NCBI GenBank assembly: GCA_046081125.1
Contig: JBJTVH010000110.1
Coordinates: 1-53,189, forward strand
Origin: JBEIFW01 sp046081125
Lineage (GTDB): Bacteria > Actinomycetota > Acidimicrobiia > Acidimicrobiales > Ilumatobacteraceae
Direction: 5' to 3'
DNA: 53,189 bases
The position numbers and the translations under genes were made by a program. Below are positions 1 through 8,940 of the stretch, piece after piece. How positions within the stretch are numbered: position 1 is the first letter of the stretch; every line of letters begins with the position of its first letter. The notes beneath the pieces were generated by a model. That model was not told the DNA's origin. It saw only the letters and a list, made by a program, of their open reading frames with translations, and searched no databases.

Positions 1-1538
1 GGCACGGCACCTCCGCACGGGAACGCGGTCACGAATCCGGGGCCGTCGGCGCCGACCGCCGTGAGGTTGACCACGACGGCGCGGGCGTCGGCCGGAACCG
101 CGCCGCCGCCGGCGATCGGGATGCGGCGGACCGTGTTGCCGGCGATCATGACCCGTTCGTCGCGGGTGTCGAGGATCCGGTCGGGGGTGACGGCGGCCGG
201 TCGCAGCCCGGCGGCGGTTTGCCAGGTGCCGAGGAGGTCCACGATCACGTCGGCGGCGGCCGAGGAGTAGACGCACAGGCGTCCGCCGCCGAGCCCGACC
301 GTGGTGCCGGCTGCGACGGTGCTGCCTGCCTGCATGTTCAACGTCGAGGCATTCGGGCGTCCGGCGTCGCAGGGGTACACCGTGAAGAACCCGGGGCCAC
401 CGGCGTCGACGGCGGTGACGTTCACCGTCGCGGCCTGGATACCGGTGCCGGGGACGCTCACGGCGATCTCCTCACCGGGCTTGAGTCGGCCCTTGGTGGT
501 ACGGGTATCCAGAAGCCGGGTCGGCGTGGCCGGCTGGTACCCGAGGCGTCCGCTCGGACCCCGGAATCCGGTGATGTCGAGGAGGACGTCGGTTGCGGCC
601 GACGACACGAAGCAGAGCCGCCCGGACGTGCCGAGGCCGACGACGGCGGAGTTGGCGACGGTCTGCCCGGCGACGAAGTTCACCGTGGAGGTCTCGGGTG
701 CACCGGAACCGCACGGGTACACCGTCACGAAGCCAGGGGCGGCCGGATTCGTCACCGTGACGGTTGCCGTGACGGCGGTGGCGTCGGCGGGCACCCCTCC
801 ACGCCCGGCGACGGCGAGCCAGTTCTGCGTGCCGGCGGAGAACCGGGTGAGCCCGAGTGCCTCCCGGGTGTCGGCGAATCGGTGCGGCACGAGCGGGGAC
901 AGCCCGCCGAATCCGCTGCCGCCCGCCGGGGTCGTGCCCAAGGGGTCGGTCGGTGGGCGACCCGGGGTCGGGGTACCGCAGCCGTCGACGGCTTTGACCG
1001 CAGCGAAGGGATTGACGGCGGCCCCTCCTCCCGGGTGGATCTCGAAGTGCAGGTGCGCCACCGACTGCACGGCGTCGCCGGTCTGGCCGACGAAACCGAT
1101 GAGCTGTCCGGCAGTCACCCGCTGGCCGACGGCGATCCCGTCGGCGTACCGGGACAGGTGTCCGTAGAAGTAGTACGTCCCGTCGTCCCTGGTCAGGTAG
1201 AGCTGGATCCCGCCGCGGGTGGAGCTGTTGAGCCGCGTGATGCGCCCGTCGTCGACGGCGAACAGCGGTGTCCCGGTTGCCGCGATCACGTCTACGCCCT
1301 CGTGGAAGCGAGGCTTGCCGTCGGCGCCGACGCCGCGTGGCGCCTGCCAGGTGTCGGCGTACCAGCACGGCCGACCGGTGGGGAAGGCCTTGATCGCTGG
1401 GCCGTCGGGTGAGGAGGCCGACGACGACGTCGGCGCGAGCGCGAGCAGGGCGGCGACTGCGCTGACGACGGCGAGCAGGCGGGCGAGGACGCGCTGGGCG
1501 CGGTGCCGGGGCCCGGGCGCCTTCGATTCGTGTCCCAT
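1..1538 (-). CDS. Secreted M23 (LytM-type) peptidase with C-terminal surface repeats, partial
   Basis: The frame starts at ATG 1538 and stays open past the left edge, so the C-terminus is missing (512 codons visible). Residues 17-41 form a hydrophobic export signal. A LytM/M23 zinc peptidase domain follows at about 55-180, with ligands H79 and D83 (HEGVD) and the HxH motif H162/H164 (AHLHFEIHP). This family cuts peptidoglycan cross-links outside the cell. After a Pro/Gly linker come at least three copies of a roughly 110-residue repeat starting near 217, 330 and 437. Each opens with P-x-R-x-x-DTR, continues with an NVTAV-like strand and GF(V/F)TVYPC, and the two complete copies close with a (V/I)(V/L)D-(I/L)-x-G strand; the third runs off the edge. 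Similar repeats are common on Acidimicrobiia surface proteins. The third repeat being cut means more copies may lie outside. Confidence 0.85.
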   Translation of the reverse strand, partial: MGHESKAPGPRHRAQRVLARLLAVVSAVAALLALAPTSSSASSPDGPAIKAFPTGRPCWYADTWQAPRGVGADGKPRFHEGVDVIAATGTPLFAVDDGRITRLNSSTRGGIQLYLTRDDGTYYFYGHLSRYADGIAVGQRVTAGQLIGFVGQTGDAVQSVAHLHFEIHPGGGAAVNPFAAVKAVDGCGTPTPGRPPTDPLGTTPAGGSGFGGLSPLVPHRFADTREALGLTRFSAGTQNWLAVAGRGGVPADATAVTATVTVTNPAAPGFVTVYPCGSGAPETSTVNFVAGQTVANSAVVGLGTSGRLCFVSSAATDVLLDITGFRGPSGRLGYQPATPTRLLDTRTTKGRLKPGEEIAVSVPGTGIQAATVNVTAVDAGGPGFFTVYPCDAGRPNASTLNMQAGSTVAAGTTVGLGGGRLCVYSSAAADVIVDLLGTWQTAAGLRPAAVTPDRILDTRDERVMIAGNTVRRIPIAGGGAVPADARAVVVNLTAVGADGPGFVTAFPCGGAV

Positions 1539-1593
1539 GCCTTCCCGATCGGCGGCGCACCCCCGGTCGCTTGAGTGACCGGAGTCCCGTCCG

Positions 1594-1617
1594 GTCAGGA
1601 CTTGTGACAGTCCTGAC
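1594..1617. promoter_or_regulatory. Perfect 9-bp inverted repeat between divergent genes
   Basis: GTCAGGACT at 1594-1602 and its exact reverse complement AGTCCTGAC at 1609-1617 are separated by 6 bp. The repeat lies between the peptidase start (1538) and the flavoprotein start (1671). It could be a repressor operator serving both genes or a 5'-UTR hairpin. No regulator gene adjoins it. Confidence 0.5.
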
Positions 1618-1670
1618 GATGACGATCTTCCGTTGGGGTGACCGAGGTCGGGTTGTGCGATCGTTCGCCC

Positions 1671-2612
1671 GTGCGTGTCGTGATCGTCGGTGCGGGCCTG
1701 TCGGGCCTCGTGTGCGCGCGGTCGCTCTCGGCGTCCGGCCACGAAGTGACGGTGCTGGACAAGGGCCGCTCACCGGGCGGACGTCTTGCGACCCGGCGGG
1801 TCGAGGGCGCCGTGCTCGACCACGGTGCGCAGTTCTTCACGGTCCGTAGCGAGGTCTTCGCCGCCGAGGTCGCCTCACTCGTGTCGCTCGGCTTGGTGAG
1901 CACCTGGTGCAACGGCTTCGGTGCCGACGACGGTCACCCCCGGTACGTCGTGCTCGGGGGCATGAACGCGTTGGCCAAACACCTCGCAGCCGGGCTCGAC
2001 GTGCGCTGCGGGCACCTGGCCTTCGGGGTGCACCCCGGCTCGTCGGGCGGGTGGAGCGTCGCAATCGACGACGGTTCGGCCCTCGACGCCGATGCCGTCG
2101 TGCTCACCTGCCCCATCCCGCAAACGATGTCGCTGTGCGTGACGGCTGGCGTCGATGTCCCGCAGGCGCTCTGGAGCATCGAGTACGACCGGACCTTGGC
2201 GCTGCTCGCGGTGCTCGACGGGCCTTCGGCCGTCGCCCACCCAGGCGGCCTCCAGCACCCCGACGAGGTCTTCTCGTTCGTCGGGGACAACCGGACCAAG
2301 GGTGTCTCGAGCGTGTCGGCGCTCACGCTCCATGCGAACCCGGACTGGTCGCTCGCCCATTGGGACGACGACCCAGTCGCGCTGGAGTCGGCGCTGCGAG
2401 CGGCAGCCGCGCCGTACGTGGGCGATTCGGCGGTACTCGCCGTCCAGGTGAAGCGTTGGCGGTTCGCCACGCCGCGAACGACCTGGCCCGACCCGGTTTG
2501 GCGGGCGGCTTCGAGCGCGCCGCTGGTCTTCGCCGGGGACGCCTTCGCCGGACCTCGCATCGAAGGGGCGTACTGCTCGGGCCTGGCTGCGGCCGCCGCC
2601 GTCGTGGCCTGA
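1671..2612 (+). CDS. FAD-dependent amine oxidase / renalase-like oxidoreductase
   Basis: The protein begins almost directly with a Rossmann ADP-binding motif (VVIVGAGLSGL, GxGxxG), followed by a second FAD contact in the segment DKGRSPGGRLATRR. It ends with the family's C-terminal FAD motif (VFAGDAFAGPRIEGAYCSG), in which the GD contacts flavin and the last helix is SGLAAA. This layout and the length of 313 residues fit renalase-like NAD(P)-binding flavoproteins, which oxidise NAD(P)H isomers or amines. The true substrate cannot be read from the sequence. I chose GTG 1671 because family members start just before the GxGxxG strand; an in-frame GTG at 1638 would add 11 residues. No clear Shine-Dalgarno sequence is visible at either site. 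Confidence 0.8.
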   Translation: MRVVIVGAGLSGLVCARSLSASGHEVTVLDKGRSPGGRLATRRVEGAVLDHGAQFFTVRSEVFAAEVASLVSLGLVSTWCNGFGADDGHPRYVVLGGMNALAKHLAAGLDVRCGHLAFGVHPGSSGGWSVAIDDGSALDADAVVLTCPIPQTMSLCVTAGVDVPQALWSIEYDRTLALLAVLDGPSAVAHPGGLQHPDEVFSFVGDNRTKGVSSVSALTLHANPDWSLAHWDDDPVALESALRAAAAPYVGDSAVLAVQVKRWRFATPRTTWPDPVWRAASSAPLVFAGDAFAGPRIEGAYCSGLAAAAAVVA

Positions 2613-2658
2613 CCTGGGGTGAGCCCCGGCCGGCCCGGCTCCCGTACGCTGGGCCGCC

Positions 2659-3111
2659 GTGGGTTTGTTCCGCCGGTCAGCGCCGCTCGATCCTCGCCAG
2701 TCGCGTGGCGGGCGCTGGGCCGAGACGATCGGCACCCACAACGGCTCGCCGATGACGGTGTCGTACCGCACGGACATCCGCCGCTCGATCGGTCACCCGA
2801 GTTTTCCGTTCCAGATCCACCTCACGGTGCCCATGAACGACGTCGACTTCGACGGGCGCCCGAGCGAGACCGAACTGGCGTCACTCTCGCGCTTCGAGGA
2901 CGAGGTGCTCGTCCCGCTCTGTCACGAGCGTGCCGTGATGACGCTGGTCGTGACAGCCGCCGGATTGCGGGAATACGTGTTCTACGCAAGCGCAGACGAC
3001 TGGGTGAAGGCGTTCGAGGCGCAGGTTGCCGCGCGATGGGCCGCGCACCGGGTGTCGTGTCGGGTCCGGCGGGATCCCCGATGGGATGCCTATCGAGCCT
3101 TCGCCCGCTGA
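2659..3111 (+). CDS. DUF695-like protein of unknown function
   Basis: This 150-residue soluble protein has no signal or membrane segment. The central part, with an R-x-D ... FPFQIHLTVPMND strand, an acidic helix (ETELASLSRFEDEV), a strand-rich stretch MTLVVTAAGLREYVFYA and the ending W-(D)-x-Y, looks like DUF695, a small alpha/beta domain of unknown function. The gene follows the flavoprotein by 46 bp and could be co-transcribed with it. Its 3' end overlaps the convergent polyprenyl synthase gene by 22 bp. GTG 2659 is the start; the family match is by eye only. Confidence 0.6.
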   Translation: MGLFRRSAPLDPRQSRGGRWAETIGTHNGSPMTVSYRTDIRRSIGHPSFPFQIHLTVPMNDVDFDGRPSETELASLSRFEDEVLVPLCHERAVMTLVVTAAGLREYVFYASADDWVKAFEAQVAARWAAHRVSCRVRRDPRWDAYRAFAR

Positions 3112-4088
3112 ACGCCGGTGGCGTCGAGCAGGTGGCGGGCGGCACCGGCCAGCGCCGTGCCCGCAGCCGACGGCGTCAGTTCGGCGAGTGCAGCGCCGGC
3201 TCGGTCCGCCCAGCGGGCCGCCTCGTCGAGCGCTGCGTCCACGCCACCTCCGGACCGCACGATCGCCAGCGCCTTGTCGAGGGCGGGAGGGTCGAGCGGA
3301 CCACCGAGGAGATCGCCGAGTTCGCCCGCCGGTGCCCCTCCGGCGGAAAGCGTCAAGATGACCGGCAGCGTGTAGACGCCCTCGACGAGGTCGTGCCCAG
3401 CCGGCTTGCCCAGTTGCTCGTCGGTCGCGGTGATGTCGAGCACGTCGTCGATGATCTGGAACACGGTGCCGTAGGCATCGCCGTAGGCGGTGAGGGCATC
3501 CACCGCACCTCGGTCGAGCCCGGCCACGAGCGCTCCGATGCGGGCAGAGGCGGCGAACAACGATGCCGTCTTGCCGCCGATCGAGTGCAGGTAGGCCTCG
3601 ACCGAACGTGACGGGTCGTACTGCGTGCGCAGCTCGCCGATCTGTCCCTCGACCAGGCGGCCGATCGTGGCGCCGAGCAGGCCGGCCACCTCGGCGCCGA
3701 GCGAGGCGGCCAGCTCCGAGGCCCGGGCGAGAAGGAAATCGCCGGCCAGGATCGCGCGATGGTTACCCCAGCGTGCATTGACGCTGGGGACGCCACGCCG
3801 CAGTTCGGCTTCGTCCATCACGTCGTCGTGGTAGAGCGATCCGATGTGCACGAGCTCGCAGGCCACACCCCCTGTGACCACCTCGTCGCTCGCCTCGGGG
3901 CGGCCGGTGAGCGCTGCGGCGACGGCCATGAGCGGGCGAAGGCGCTTGCCGCCGGCGGCCAGCAGGTGGGACGCCATCTCGGTGAGCTGCTCGTCCCCCG
4001 TGTGGACCGACGCAGCGAGTGCACGCTCGACCCGACCGAGGTCGGCGGCCATCGACGACAGCCCGAGGAGGGGATTGGCCGCGGCCAC
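3090..4088 (-). CDS. Trans-isoprenyl diphosphate synthase (long-chain polyprenyl type)
   Basis: This is an all-helical prenyltransferase of 332 residues that would condense isopentenyl diphosphate onto an allylic diphosphate. The first Asp-rich motif is DDVMD (in SLYHDDVMDEAELRRG) with the downstream Arg pair, and the second is DDVLD (in FQIIDDVLDIT). GGKRLRP near residue 45 binds diphosphate. There are no bulky residues just before the first Asp-rich motif (ELVHIGSLYHDD), which suggests a long product such as the hepta- to nonaprenyl side chain of menaquinone; chain length is inferred. The gene runs divergently from clpC and starts at GTG 4088. Confidence 0.88.
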   Translation of the reverse strand: MAAANPLLGLSSMAADLGRVERALAASVHTGDEQLTEMASHLLAAGGKRLRPLMAVAAALTGRPEASDEVVTGGVACELVHIGSLYHDDVMDEAELRRGVPSVNARWGNHRAILAGDFLLARASELAASLGAEVAGLLGATIGRLVEGQIGELRTQYDPSRSVEAYLHSIGGKTASLFAASARIGALVAGLDRGAVDALTAYGDAYGTVFQIIDDVLDITATDEQLGKPAGHDLVEGVYTLPVILTLSAGGAPAGELGDLLGGPLDPPALDKALAIVRSGGGVDAALDEAARWADRAGAALAELTPSAAGTALAGAARHLLDATGVQRAKAR

Positions 4089-4247
4089 ACCCTCAAGCTA
4101 CGGCACCATCGTCCGACCCTAGGAACCGACGCTTCGGTCACAGCACGGCCGGTCCGTCGGTAGAGCTTCCCGACGTAGGGGGCACCAGGGGGCGCCGGTA
4201 CACTCCTGGCCATTACCCCCACGCCGTCCCAGGCAAAGGCGGTCGCT

Positions 4248-6797
4248 GTGTTCGAACGGTTCACTGATCGGGCCCGCAGGGTCGTCGTCCTCGCCCAAGA
4301 GGAAGCGCGCCTGCTCAACCACAACTACATCGGCACCGAGCACATCCTGCTCGGGCTGATCCACGAGGGCGAGGGGGTCGCCGCCAAGGCGCTCGAATCG
4401 CTCGGCATCTCGCTCGAAGCGGTTCGAGCCCAGGTCGAGGAGATCATCGGCCAGGGTGGATCGTCGCCGTCGGGCCACATTCCGTTCACCCCGCGGGCCA
4501 AGAAGGTGCTCGAGCTGTCGCTGCGTGAGGCGCTGCAACTCGGCCACAACTACATCGGCACCGAGCACATCCTGCTCGGGCTGATCCGTGAGGGCGAGGG
4601 CGTGGCCGCTCAGGTGCTGGTGAAGCTCGGCGCCGATCTGTCCCGGGTGCGCCAGCAGGTGATCCAGCTCCTGTCGGGCTACCAGGGTCCCTCGGGCGGG
4701 AAGGAGTCCACCAGCTCGGGTCCGGCGCCGGCGGGCGGTCAGGCGTCGTCCTCGTCGTCGTCGGGTTCCGAAGCTGCGCCGCAGGGCTCGCTCGTGCTCG
4801 ACCAGTTCGGACGCAACCTCACGCAGCTCGCACGCGAGAAGAAGCTCGATCCGGTGATCGGCCGGGCCCGCGAGCTCGAGCGGGTCATGCAGGTGCTGTC
4901 CCGACGCACGAAGAACAACCCGGTGCTCATCGGGGAGCCTGGCGTCGGCAAGACGGCGATCGTCGAAGGTCTCGCCCAGCGCATCGTGTCCAACGACGTC
5001 CCGGACACGCTGAAGAACAAGCAGCTCTACACGCTGGACCTCGGCGCCCTTGTCGCGGGCAGCCGGTACCGCGGCGATTTCGAAGAGCGCTTGAAGAAGG
5101 TACTCAAGGAGATCAAGACCCGCGGCGACATCGTGCTGTTCATCGACGAGATCCACACGCTCGTCGGCGCCGGCGCGGCCGAAGGCGCGATCGACGCGGC
5201 CAGCATCCTCAAGCCGATGCTGGCCCGGGGTGAGCTCCAGACGATCGGTGCCACGACGCTCGACGAGTACCGCAAGCACCTCGAAAAAGACGCTGCGCTC
5301 GAGCGCCGGTTCCAGCCGGTGAAGGTCGAAGAGCCCACGGTTGCGCACACGATCGAGATCCTCAAGGGCCTGCGCGATCGTTACGAGGCGCATCACCGGG
5401 TCACGATCACCGACCAGGCGCTCGTCGCGTCGGCCAACCTGGCCGATCGCTACATCTCGGACCGGCACCTGCCCGACAAAGCGATCGACCTGATCGATGA
5501 AGCCGGCAGCCGGTTGCGGATCAAGCGCATGCAGGCCCCGCCCGACCTCAAGGAACTCGAGGGGCGTATCGCCGAGGTCCAGGCCAAGAAGAAGGAGGCC
5601 GTGGAGGCCCAGCGCTTCGAAGAGGCCGGCCGGCTGCGAGACCAGGAAAAGGCGCTGCTCGAGGAGCGGGCGTCCAAAGAGACCGAGATCAAGGCCAAGG
5701 GCGTCGACCTGTTCGACGAGGTCGACGAAGAGGCGATCGCCGAGGTGCTGTCGCTCTGGACGGGCATCCCGGTCTACAAGCTCACCGAAGAGGAGACCCA
5801 GAAGCTCCTCAACATGGAAGGCGAGCTCCACAAGCGGGTGATCGGTCAGGAAGACGCGATCCACGCGGTGTCGCAGGCGATCCGGCGCACCCGGGCGGGC
5901 CTGAAGGACCCGCGGCGTCCCAGCGGCTCGTTCATCTTCCTTGGCCCCACCGGCGTGGGGAAGACCGAACTCGCCAAGACGCTCGCCGAGTTCCTCTTCG
6001 GTGACGACTCGGCGCTCATCACGCTCGACATGTCGGAGTACATGGAGAAGCACACGGTCAGCCGGCTCGTCGGCTCGCCCCCCGGCTATGTCGGCTACGA
6101 GGAGGGCGGCCAGCTCACCGAAGCCGTGCGGCGCAAGCCGTTCAGCGTGGTGCTGTTCGACGAGATCGAAAAGGCGCACCCGGACGTGTTCAACACGCTG
6201 CTGCAGATCCTCGAAGAGGGCCGGCTCACCGACAGCCAGGGCCGCTCGGTGGACTTCCGCAACACCGTGCTGATCATGACCTCGAACCTGGGCACCCAGG
6301 AGCTGCGCAAGGCGTCGGTCGGGTTCACCAAGGTGGACGCTGCCGTCACCTACGAGCGGATGAAGGAGAAGGTCAACGAGGCGCTCAAGCAGCACTTCCG
6401 GCCCGAGTTCCTGAACCGCATCGACGAGACGATCGTGTTCCACGAACTGTCTCGCGAAGAGATCATCCAGATGGTCGACCTGATGACGCGGCGGCTGGAG
6501 ACCCAACTGCAGTCGCAGGGTCTCGGGCTCGAGCTGACGTCGGGGGCGAAGCGCTTCCTCGCCGAGAAGGGGTACGACCCGCTCCTGGGCGCCCGCCCGT
6601 TGCGGCGTGCAATCCAACGGCTGGTGGAGGATCAGCTTTCCGAGCGGATCCTGCTCAAGCAGTTCCGGGCCGGCGAGATCGTCGTCGTCGACACCGAGGA
6701 CGATCCCGATCGGCCGGGTCAGCAACGGCTCACCTTCCGCAGCGTGGAGGGCTTCGTCCCGCCGCCGGCCCCTGAGCTGTCCGGTTCCGGCGGCTGA
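4248..6797 (+). CDS. clpC: ATP-dependent Clp protease ATPase subunit ClpC
   Basis: This is a complete 849-residue ClpC/Hsp100 unfoldase that feeds substrates to ClpP. Domains in order: two Clp-N repeats (about 1-145, each with HNYIGTEHILLGL), a Ser/Gly-rich linker, AAA+ 1 with Walker A GEPGVGKT at about 229 and Walker B VLFIDEIHT, a UVR-type coiled middle segment at about 440-475, and AAA+ 2 with Walker A GPTGVGKT at about 566. VGF in the sequence ELRKASVGFTK matches the ClpP-docking loop. GTG 4248 is chosen because MFERFTDRARRVVVLAQEEA is the canonical ClpC N-terminus. The gene stands alone with 159 bp upstream; no ClgR or CtsR box is obvious there. Confidence 0.97.
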   Translation: MFERFTDRARRVVVLAQEEARLLNHNYIGTEHILLGLIHEGEGVAAKALESLGISLEAVRAQVEEIIGQGGSSPSGHIPFTPRAKKVLELSLREALQLGHNYIGTEHILLGLIREGEGVAAQVLVKLGADLSRVRQQVIQLLSGYQGPSGGKESTSSGPAPAGGQASSSSSSGSEAAPQGSLVLDQFGRNLTQLAREKKLDPVIGRARELERVMQVLSRRTKNNPVLIGEPGVGKTAIVEGLAQRIVSNDVPDTLKNKQLYTLDLGALVAGSRYRGDFEERLKKVLKEIKTRGDIVLFIDEIHTLVGAGAAEGAIDAASILKPMLARGELQTIGATTLDEYRKHLEKDAALERRFQPVKVEEPTVAHTIEILKGLRDRYEAHHRVTITDQALVASANLADRYISDRHLPDKAIDLIDEAGSRLRIKRMQAPPDLKELEGRIAEVQAKKKEAVEAQRFEEAGRLRDQEKALLEERASKETEIKAKGVDLFDEVDEEAIAEVLSLWTGIPVYKLTEEETQKLLNMEGELHKRVIGQEDAIHAVSQAIRRTRAGLKDPRRPSGSFIFLGPTGVGKTELAKTLAEFLFGDDSALITLDMSEYMEKHTVSRLVGSPPGYVGYEEGGQLTEAVRRKPFSVVLFDEIEKAHPDVFNTLLQILEEGRLTDSQGRSVDFRNTVLIMTSNLGTQELRKASVGFTKVDAAVTYERMKEKVNEALKQHFRPEFLNRIDETIVFHELSREEIIQMVDLMTRRLETQLQSQGLGLELTSGAKRFLAEKGYDPLLGARPLRRAIQRLVEDQLSERILLKQFRAGEIVVVDTEDDPDRPGQQRLTFRSVEGFVPPPAPELSGSGG

Positions 6798-6824
6798 TCG
6801 CCGCTGGGAAGTCGGTCCGGCGCG

Positions 6825-7655
6825 ATGGCGCTGCTACGCCGCACGCTCGGACTGGTCGTCCTGATCGCGCTGTTGGCCGGCTGCCGGCTGACCGCGTCGG
6901 TGGATCTGGCGGTCGAACGGGACGGCTCGGGCCGACTCCAGGTGGTCCTCACGGCCGATCCGGAGTTGGTGGCGAAGGCGCCCGGGCTGATCGACGACCT
7001 CCGATTCGATGACCTTCAGGCCGTCGGCTGGCAGGGCCCGTCGACGGGGGCCGGCGGTGGCCCGCCGCTCATCGACCGTCGAGCCGACGGCAGCGTGGCG
7101 GTGACCATGGTCCACGCCTTTGCGGACCTGGCCGAGGCCAACCGGTTGCTCGCGTCGTTGAACGGCCCGGCCGGGCCGCTGCGGAACCTACAGCTCGACA
7201 TGACGCCTAGCTTCGGCCGTCTGCGTACGACCGTCGCCGGCGCCGCCGGGCTCAGCGGGTTGGACGCCTTCGCTGACGACGCCTTGCGTGCGGCCCTCGG
7301 CCCCAACGTCGCGTTCGCAGGGGCCGTCACCGACCCGGCGGGCGCGTTCGACCTGGAGGTGACGGTACGGGCGCCGGGACGGGTGGTGGCGACCTCACCG
7401 GGTGCCGTGGTCGTCCGCTCGACCGTGCCCGAGGGAGCCGTCGACACCCGTCCCGCAACGGTCACCTGGCGCTTCGCACCGATCGGGACGGCGGAGACGC
7501 CTCTGGAGGCGACGATCGAGTGGGTCGACGACGAGGCGATTGCGGCCCGGGACCGCCGGAACCTCGCCCACGCCGGGCTGGTGGCCTGGGGTGCACTGCT
7601 GGTGCTCGCCACCGGCGGCATCGTCGCTGCGGTCGTGCGACGCCGTCGTCGCTGA
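6825..7655 (+). CDS. LppM-like (DUF3153) membrane-anchored lipoprotein
   Basis: A short lipoprotein signal ends in the lipobox LLAGC with the modified Cys at residue 20. It is followed by about 225 extracytoplasmic residues and one C-terminal transmembrane helix (about 248-270) ending in a RRRRR cytoplasmic tail. The mature domain starts SVDLAVERDGSGRLQVVL, which is the usual opening of the LppM/DUF3153 family known from mycobacterial lipoproteins. The molecular role of that family is unsettled. The gene begins 27 bp after clpC and may be transcribed with it. Confidence 0.75.
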   Translation: MALLRRTLGLVVLIALLAGCRLTASVDLAVERDGSGRLQVVLTADPELVAKAPGLIDDLRFDDLQAVGWQGPSTGAGGGPPLIDRRADGSVAVTMVHAFADLAEANRLLASLNGPAGPLRNLQLDMTPSFGRLRTTVAGAAGLSGLDAFADDALRAALGPNVAFAGAVTDPAGAFDLEVTVRAPGRVVATSPGAVVVRSTVPEGAVDTRPATVTWRFAPIGTAETPLEATIEWVDDEAIAARDRRNLAHAGLVAWGALLVLATGGIVAAVVRRRRR

Positions 7656-7732
7656 GCCCCGCTGGCCGCCACGACCGCTGACCACCGGTCGTACACTGCC
7701 GTCGTCGAGCCCGTTCCACCGGAGGAGCACCC

Positions 7733-8914
7733 ATGCCCGGTTCGTTCATCGTCGCTGGGGCCCGTACCCCGATCGGCAAGCTGTCCGGTGCGCTGGCGGG
7801 TTTCAGCGCCGTCCAGCTCGGCGGGTTCGCGATCGCGGCGGCGCTCGAGCGGTCCGGGGTACGGCCCGATCAGGTCGACTACGTCTACATGGGCCAGGTC
7901 CTGTTCGCCGGCCAGGGACAGATCCCGGCTCGCCAGGCGGCGGTCGCCGCCGGCGTGCCGATGCACGTCCCGTCCTCGAGCATCAACAAGGTCTGCCTGT
8001 CGGGCCTCAACACGATCTACCTGGCCGACCAGATGATCGCCTCGGGGGAGGCCGACGTCGTCGTCGCCGGGGGCATGGAGTCGATGACAGGAGCGCCGCA
8101 TCTGGTCCGTGGCGCTCGAAGCGGGTTCCGCTACGGCGACGGCGCACTCGAGGATGCCGTGCTCCACGACGGCCTCACGTGCGCGTTCGACCACTGCGCC
8201 ATGGGGTTGAGCACCGAGAACTACAACGGTGGCTCCATCTCGCGGGCGGCCCAGGACGACTACAGCGCCCGTAGCCACGAGCGGGCCGCCGCTGCCATCA
8301 AGGACGGCCGGTTCGCCGACGAGATCGTCCCGGTGGCGATCCCGCAGCGCAAGGGCGAGCCGCTGCTGGTCGAGACCGACGAAGGTGTGCGTCCGGGCAC
8401 CTCGGCCGACTCGCTCGGCGGGCTTCGGCCGGCCTTCGCGGCGAACGGGACGATCACCGCCGGCAACGCGAGCCAGCTGAGCGACGGCGGGTGTGCTGTG
8501 GTCGTGATGTCGGCCCAGATGGTCGAACGTCTCGGCGTTCAGCCCCTCGGCCAGGTGGTGTCCTACGGCCAGGTCGCCGGGCCCGACTCGGCCAACCTGC
8601 TGCACCAGCCCTCCGCTGCGATCGTGAAGGCGCTCGGCCGGGCTGGTCTGGGTGTCGGCGAGGTGGACCTGTTCGAGATCAACGAGGCCTTTGCCGCCGT
8701 CGCCCTTGCGTCGATGGCGGACCTCGGTCTGAGCGACGAGGTCGTCAACGTGAACGGCGGCGCGATCGCATTGGGTCACCCGATCGGGATGAGCGGCAAC
8801 CGGCTCGCGCTCACACTGCTGCACGAACTGCGGCGCCGCGGCGGTGGGGTCGGCGCGGCGGCGCTGTGCGGGGGCGGTGGCCAGGGCGATGCGTTGGTGT
8901 TGCGCACCGTCTAG
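7733..8914 (+). CDS. Acetyl-CoA C-acetyltransferase (thiolase)
   Basis: This 393-residue enzyme has the full thiolase active site: acylated Cys88 in NKVCLSG, His349 in GHPIGMSG and Cys379 in ALCGGGGQG. The opening FIVAGARTPIGKLSG and the NEAFA motif are also typical. It would condense or cleave acyl-CoA / acetoacetyl-CoA in fatty-acid or storage-polymer metabolism; the biosynthetic versus degradative direction cannot be told. A good Shine-Dalgarno GGAGGA sits at 7721-7726, seven bases before ATG 7733. The stop codon lies inside a 16-bp tandem duplication shared with the convergent Nudix gene. Confidence 0.93.
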   Translation: MPGSFIVAGARTPIGKLSGALAGFSAVQLGGFAIAAALERSGVRPDQVDYVYMGQVLFAGQGQIPARQAAVAAGVPMHVPSSSINKVCLSGLNTIYLADQMIASGEADVVVAGGMESMTGAPHLVRGARSGFRYGDGALEDAVLHDGLTCAFDHCAMGLSTENYNGGSISRAAQDDYSARSHERAAAAIKDGRFADEIVPVAIPQRKGEPLLVETDEGVRPGTSADSLGGLRPAFAANGTITAGNASQLSDGGCAVVVMSAQMVERLGVQPLGQVVSYGQVAGPDSANLLHQPSAAIVKALGRAGLGVGEVDLFEINEAFAAVALASMADLGLSDEVVNVNGGAIALGHPIGMSGNRLALTLLHELRRRGGGVGAAALCGGGGQGDALVLRTV

Positions 8915-8940
8915 CGATCGAGCGGTCTAGCGATCGAGTA
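8909..8940. repeat. Tandem 16-bp duplication covering two convergent stop codons
   Basis: Two back-to-back 16-bp units (8909-8924 and 8925-8940) share 14 bases, GTCTAGCGATCGAG. The TAG in the first unit ends the thiolase on the plus strand, and the CTA in the second ends the Nudix gene on the minus strand. Confidence 0.85.

Noticed and set aside
4119..6725. Minus-strand open frame of 868 codons opposite clpC
   Set aside because: It is an antisense shadow: clpC has complete conserved domains on the plus strand, and the opposite frame shows no domain and skewed composition.
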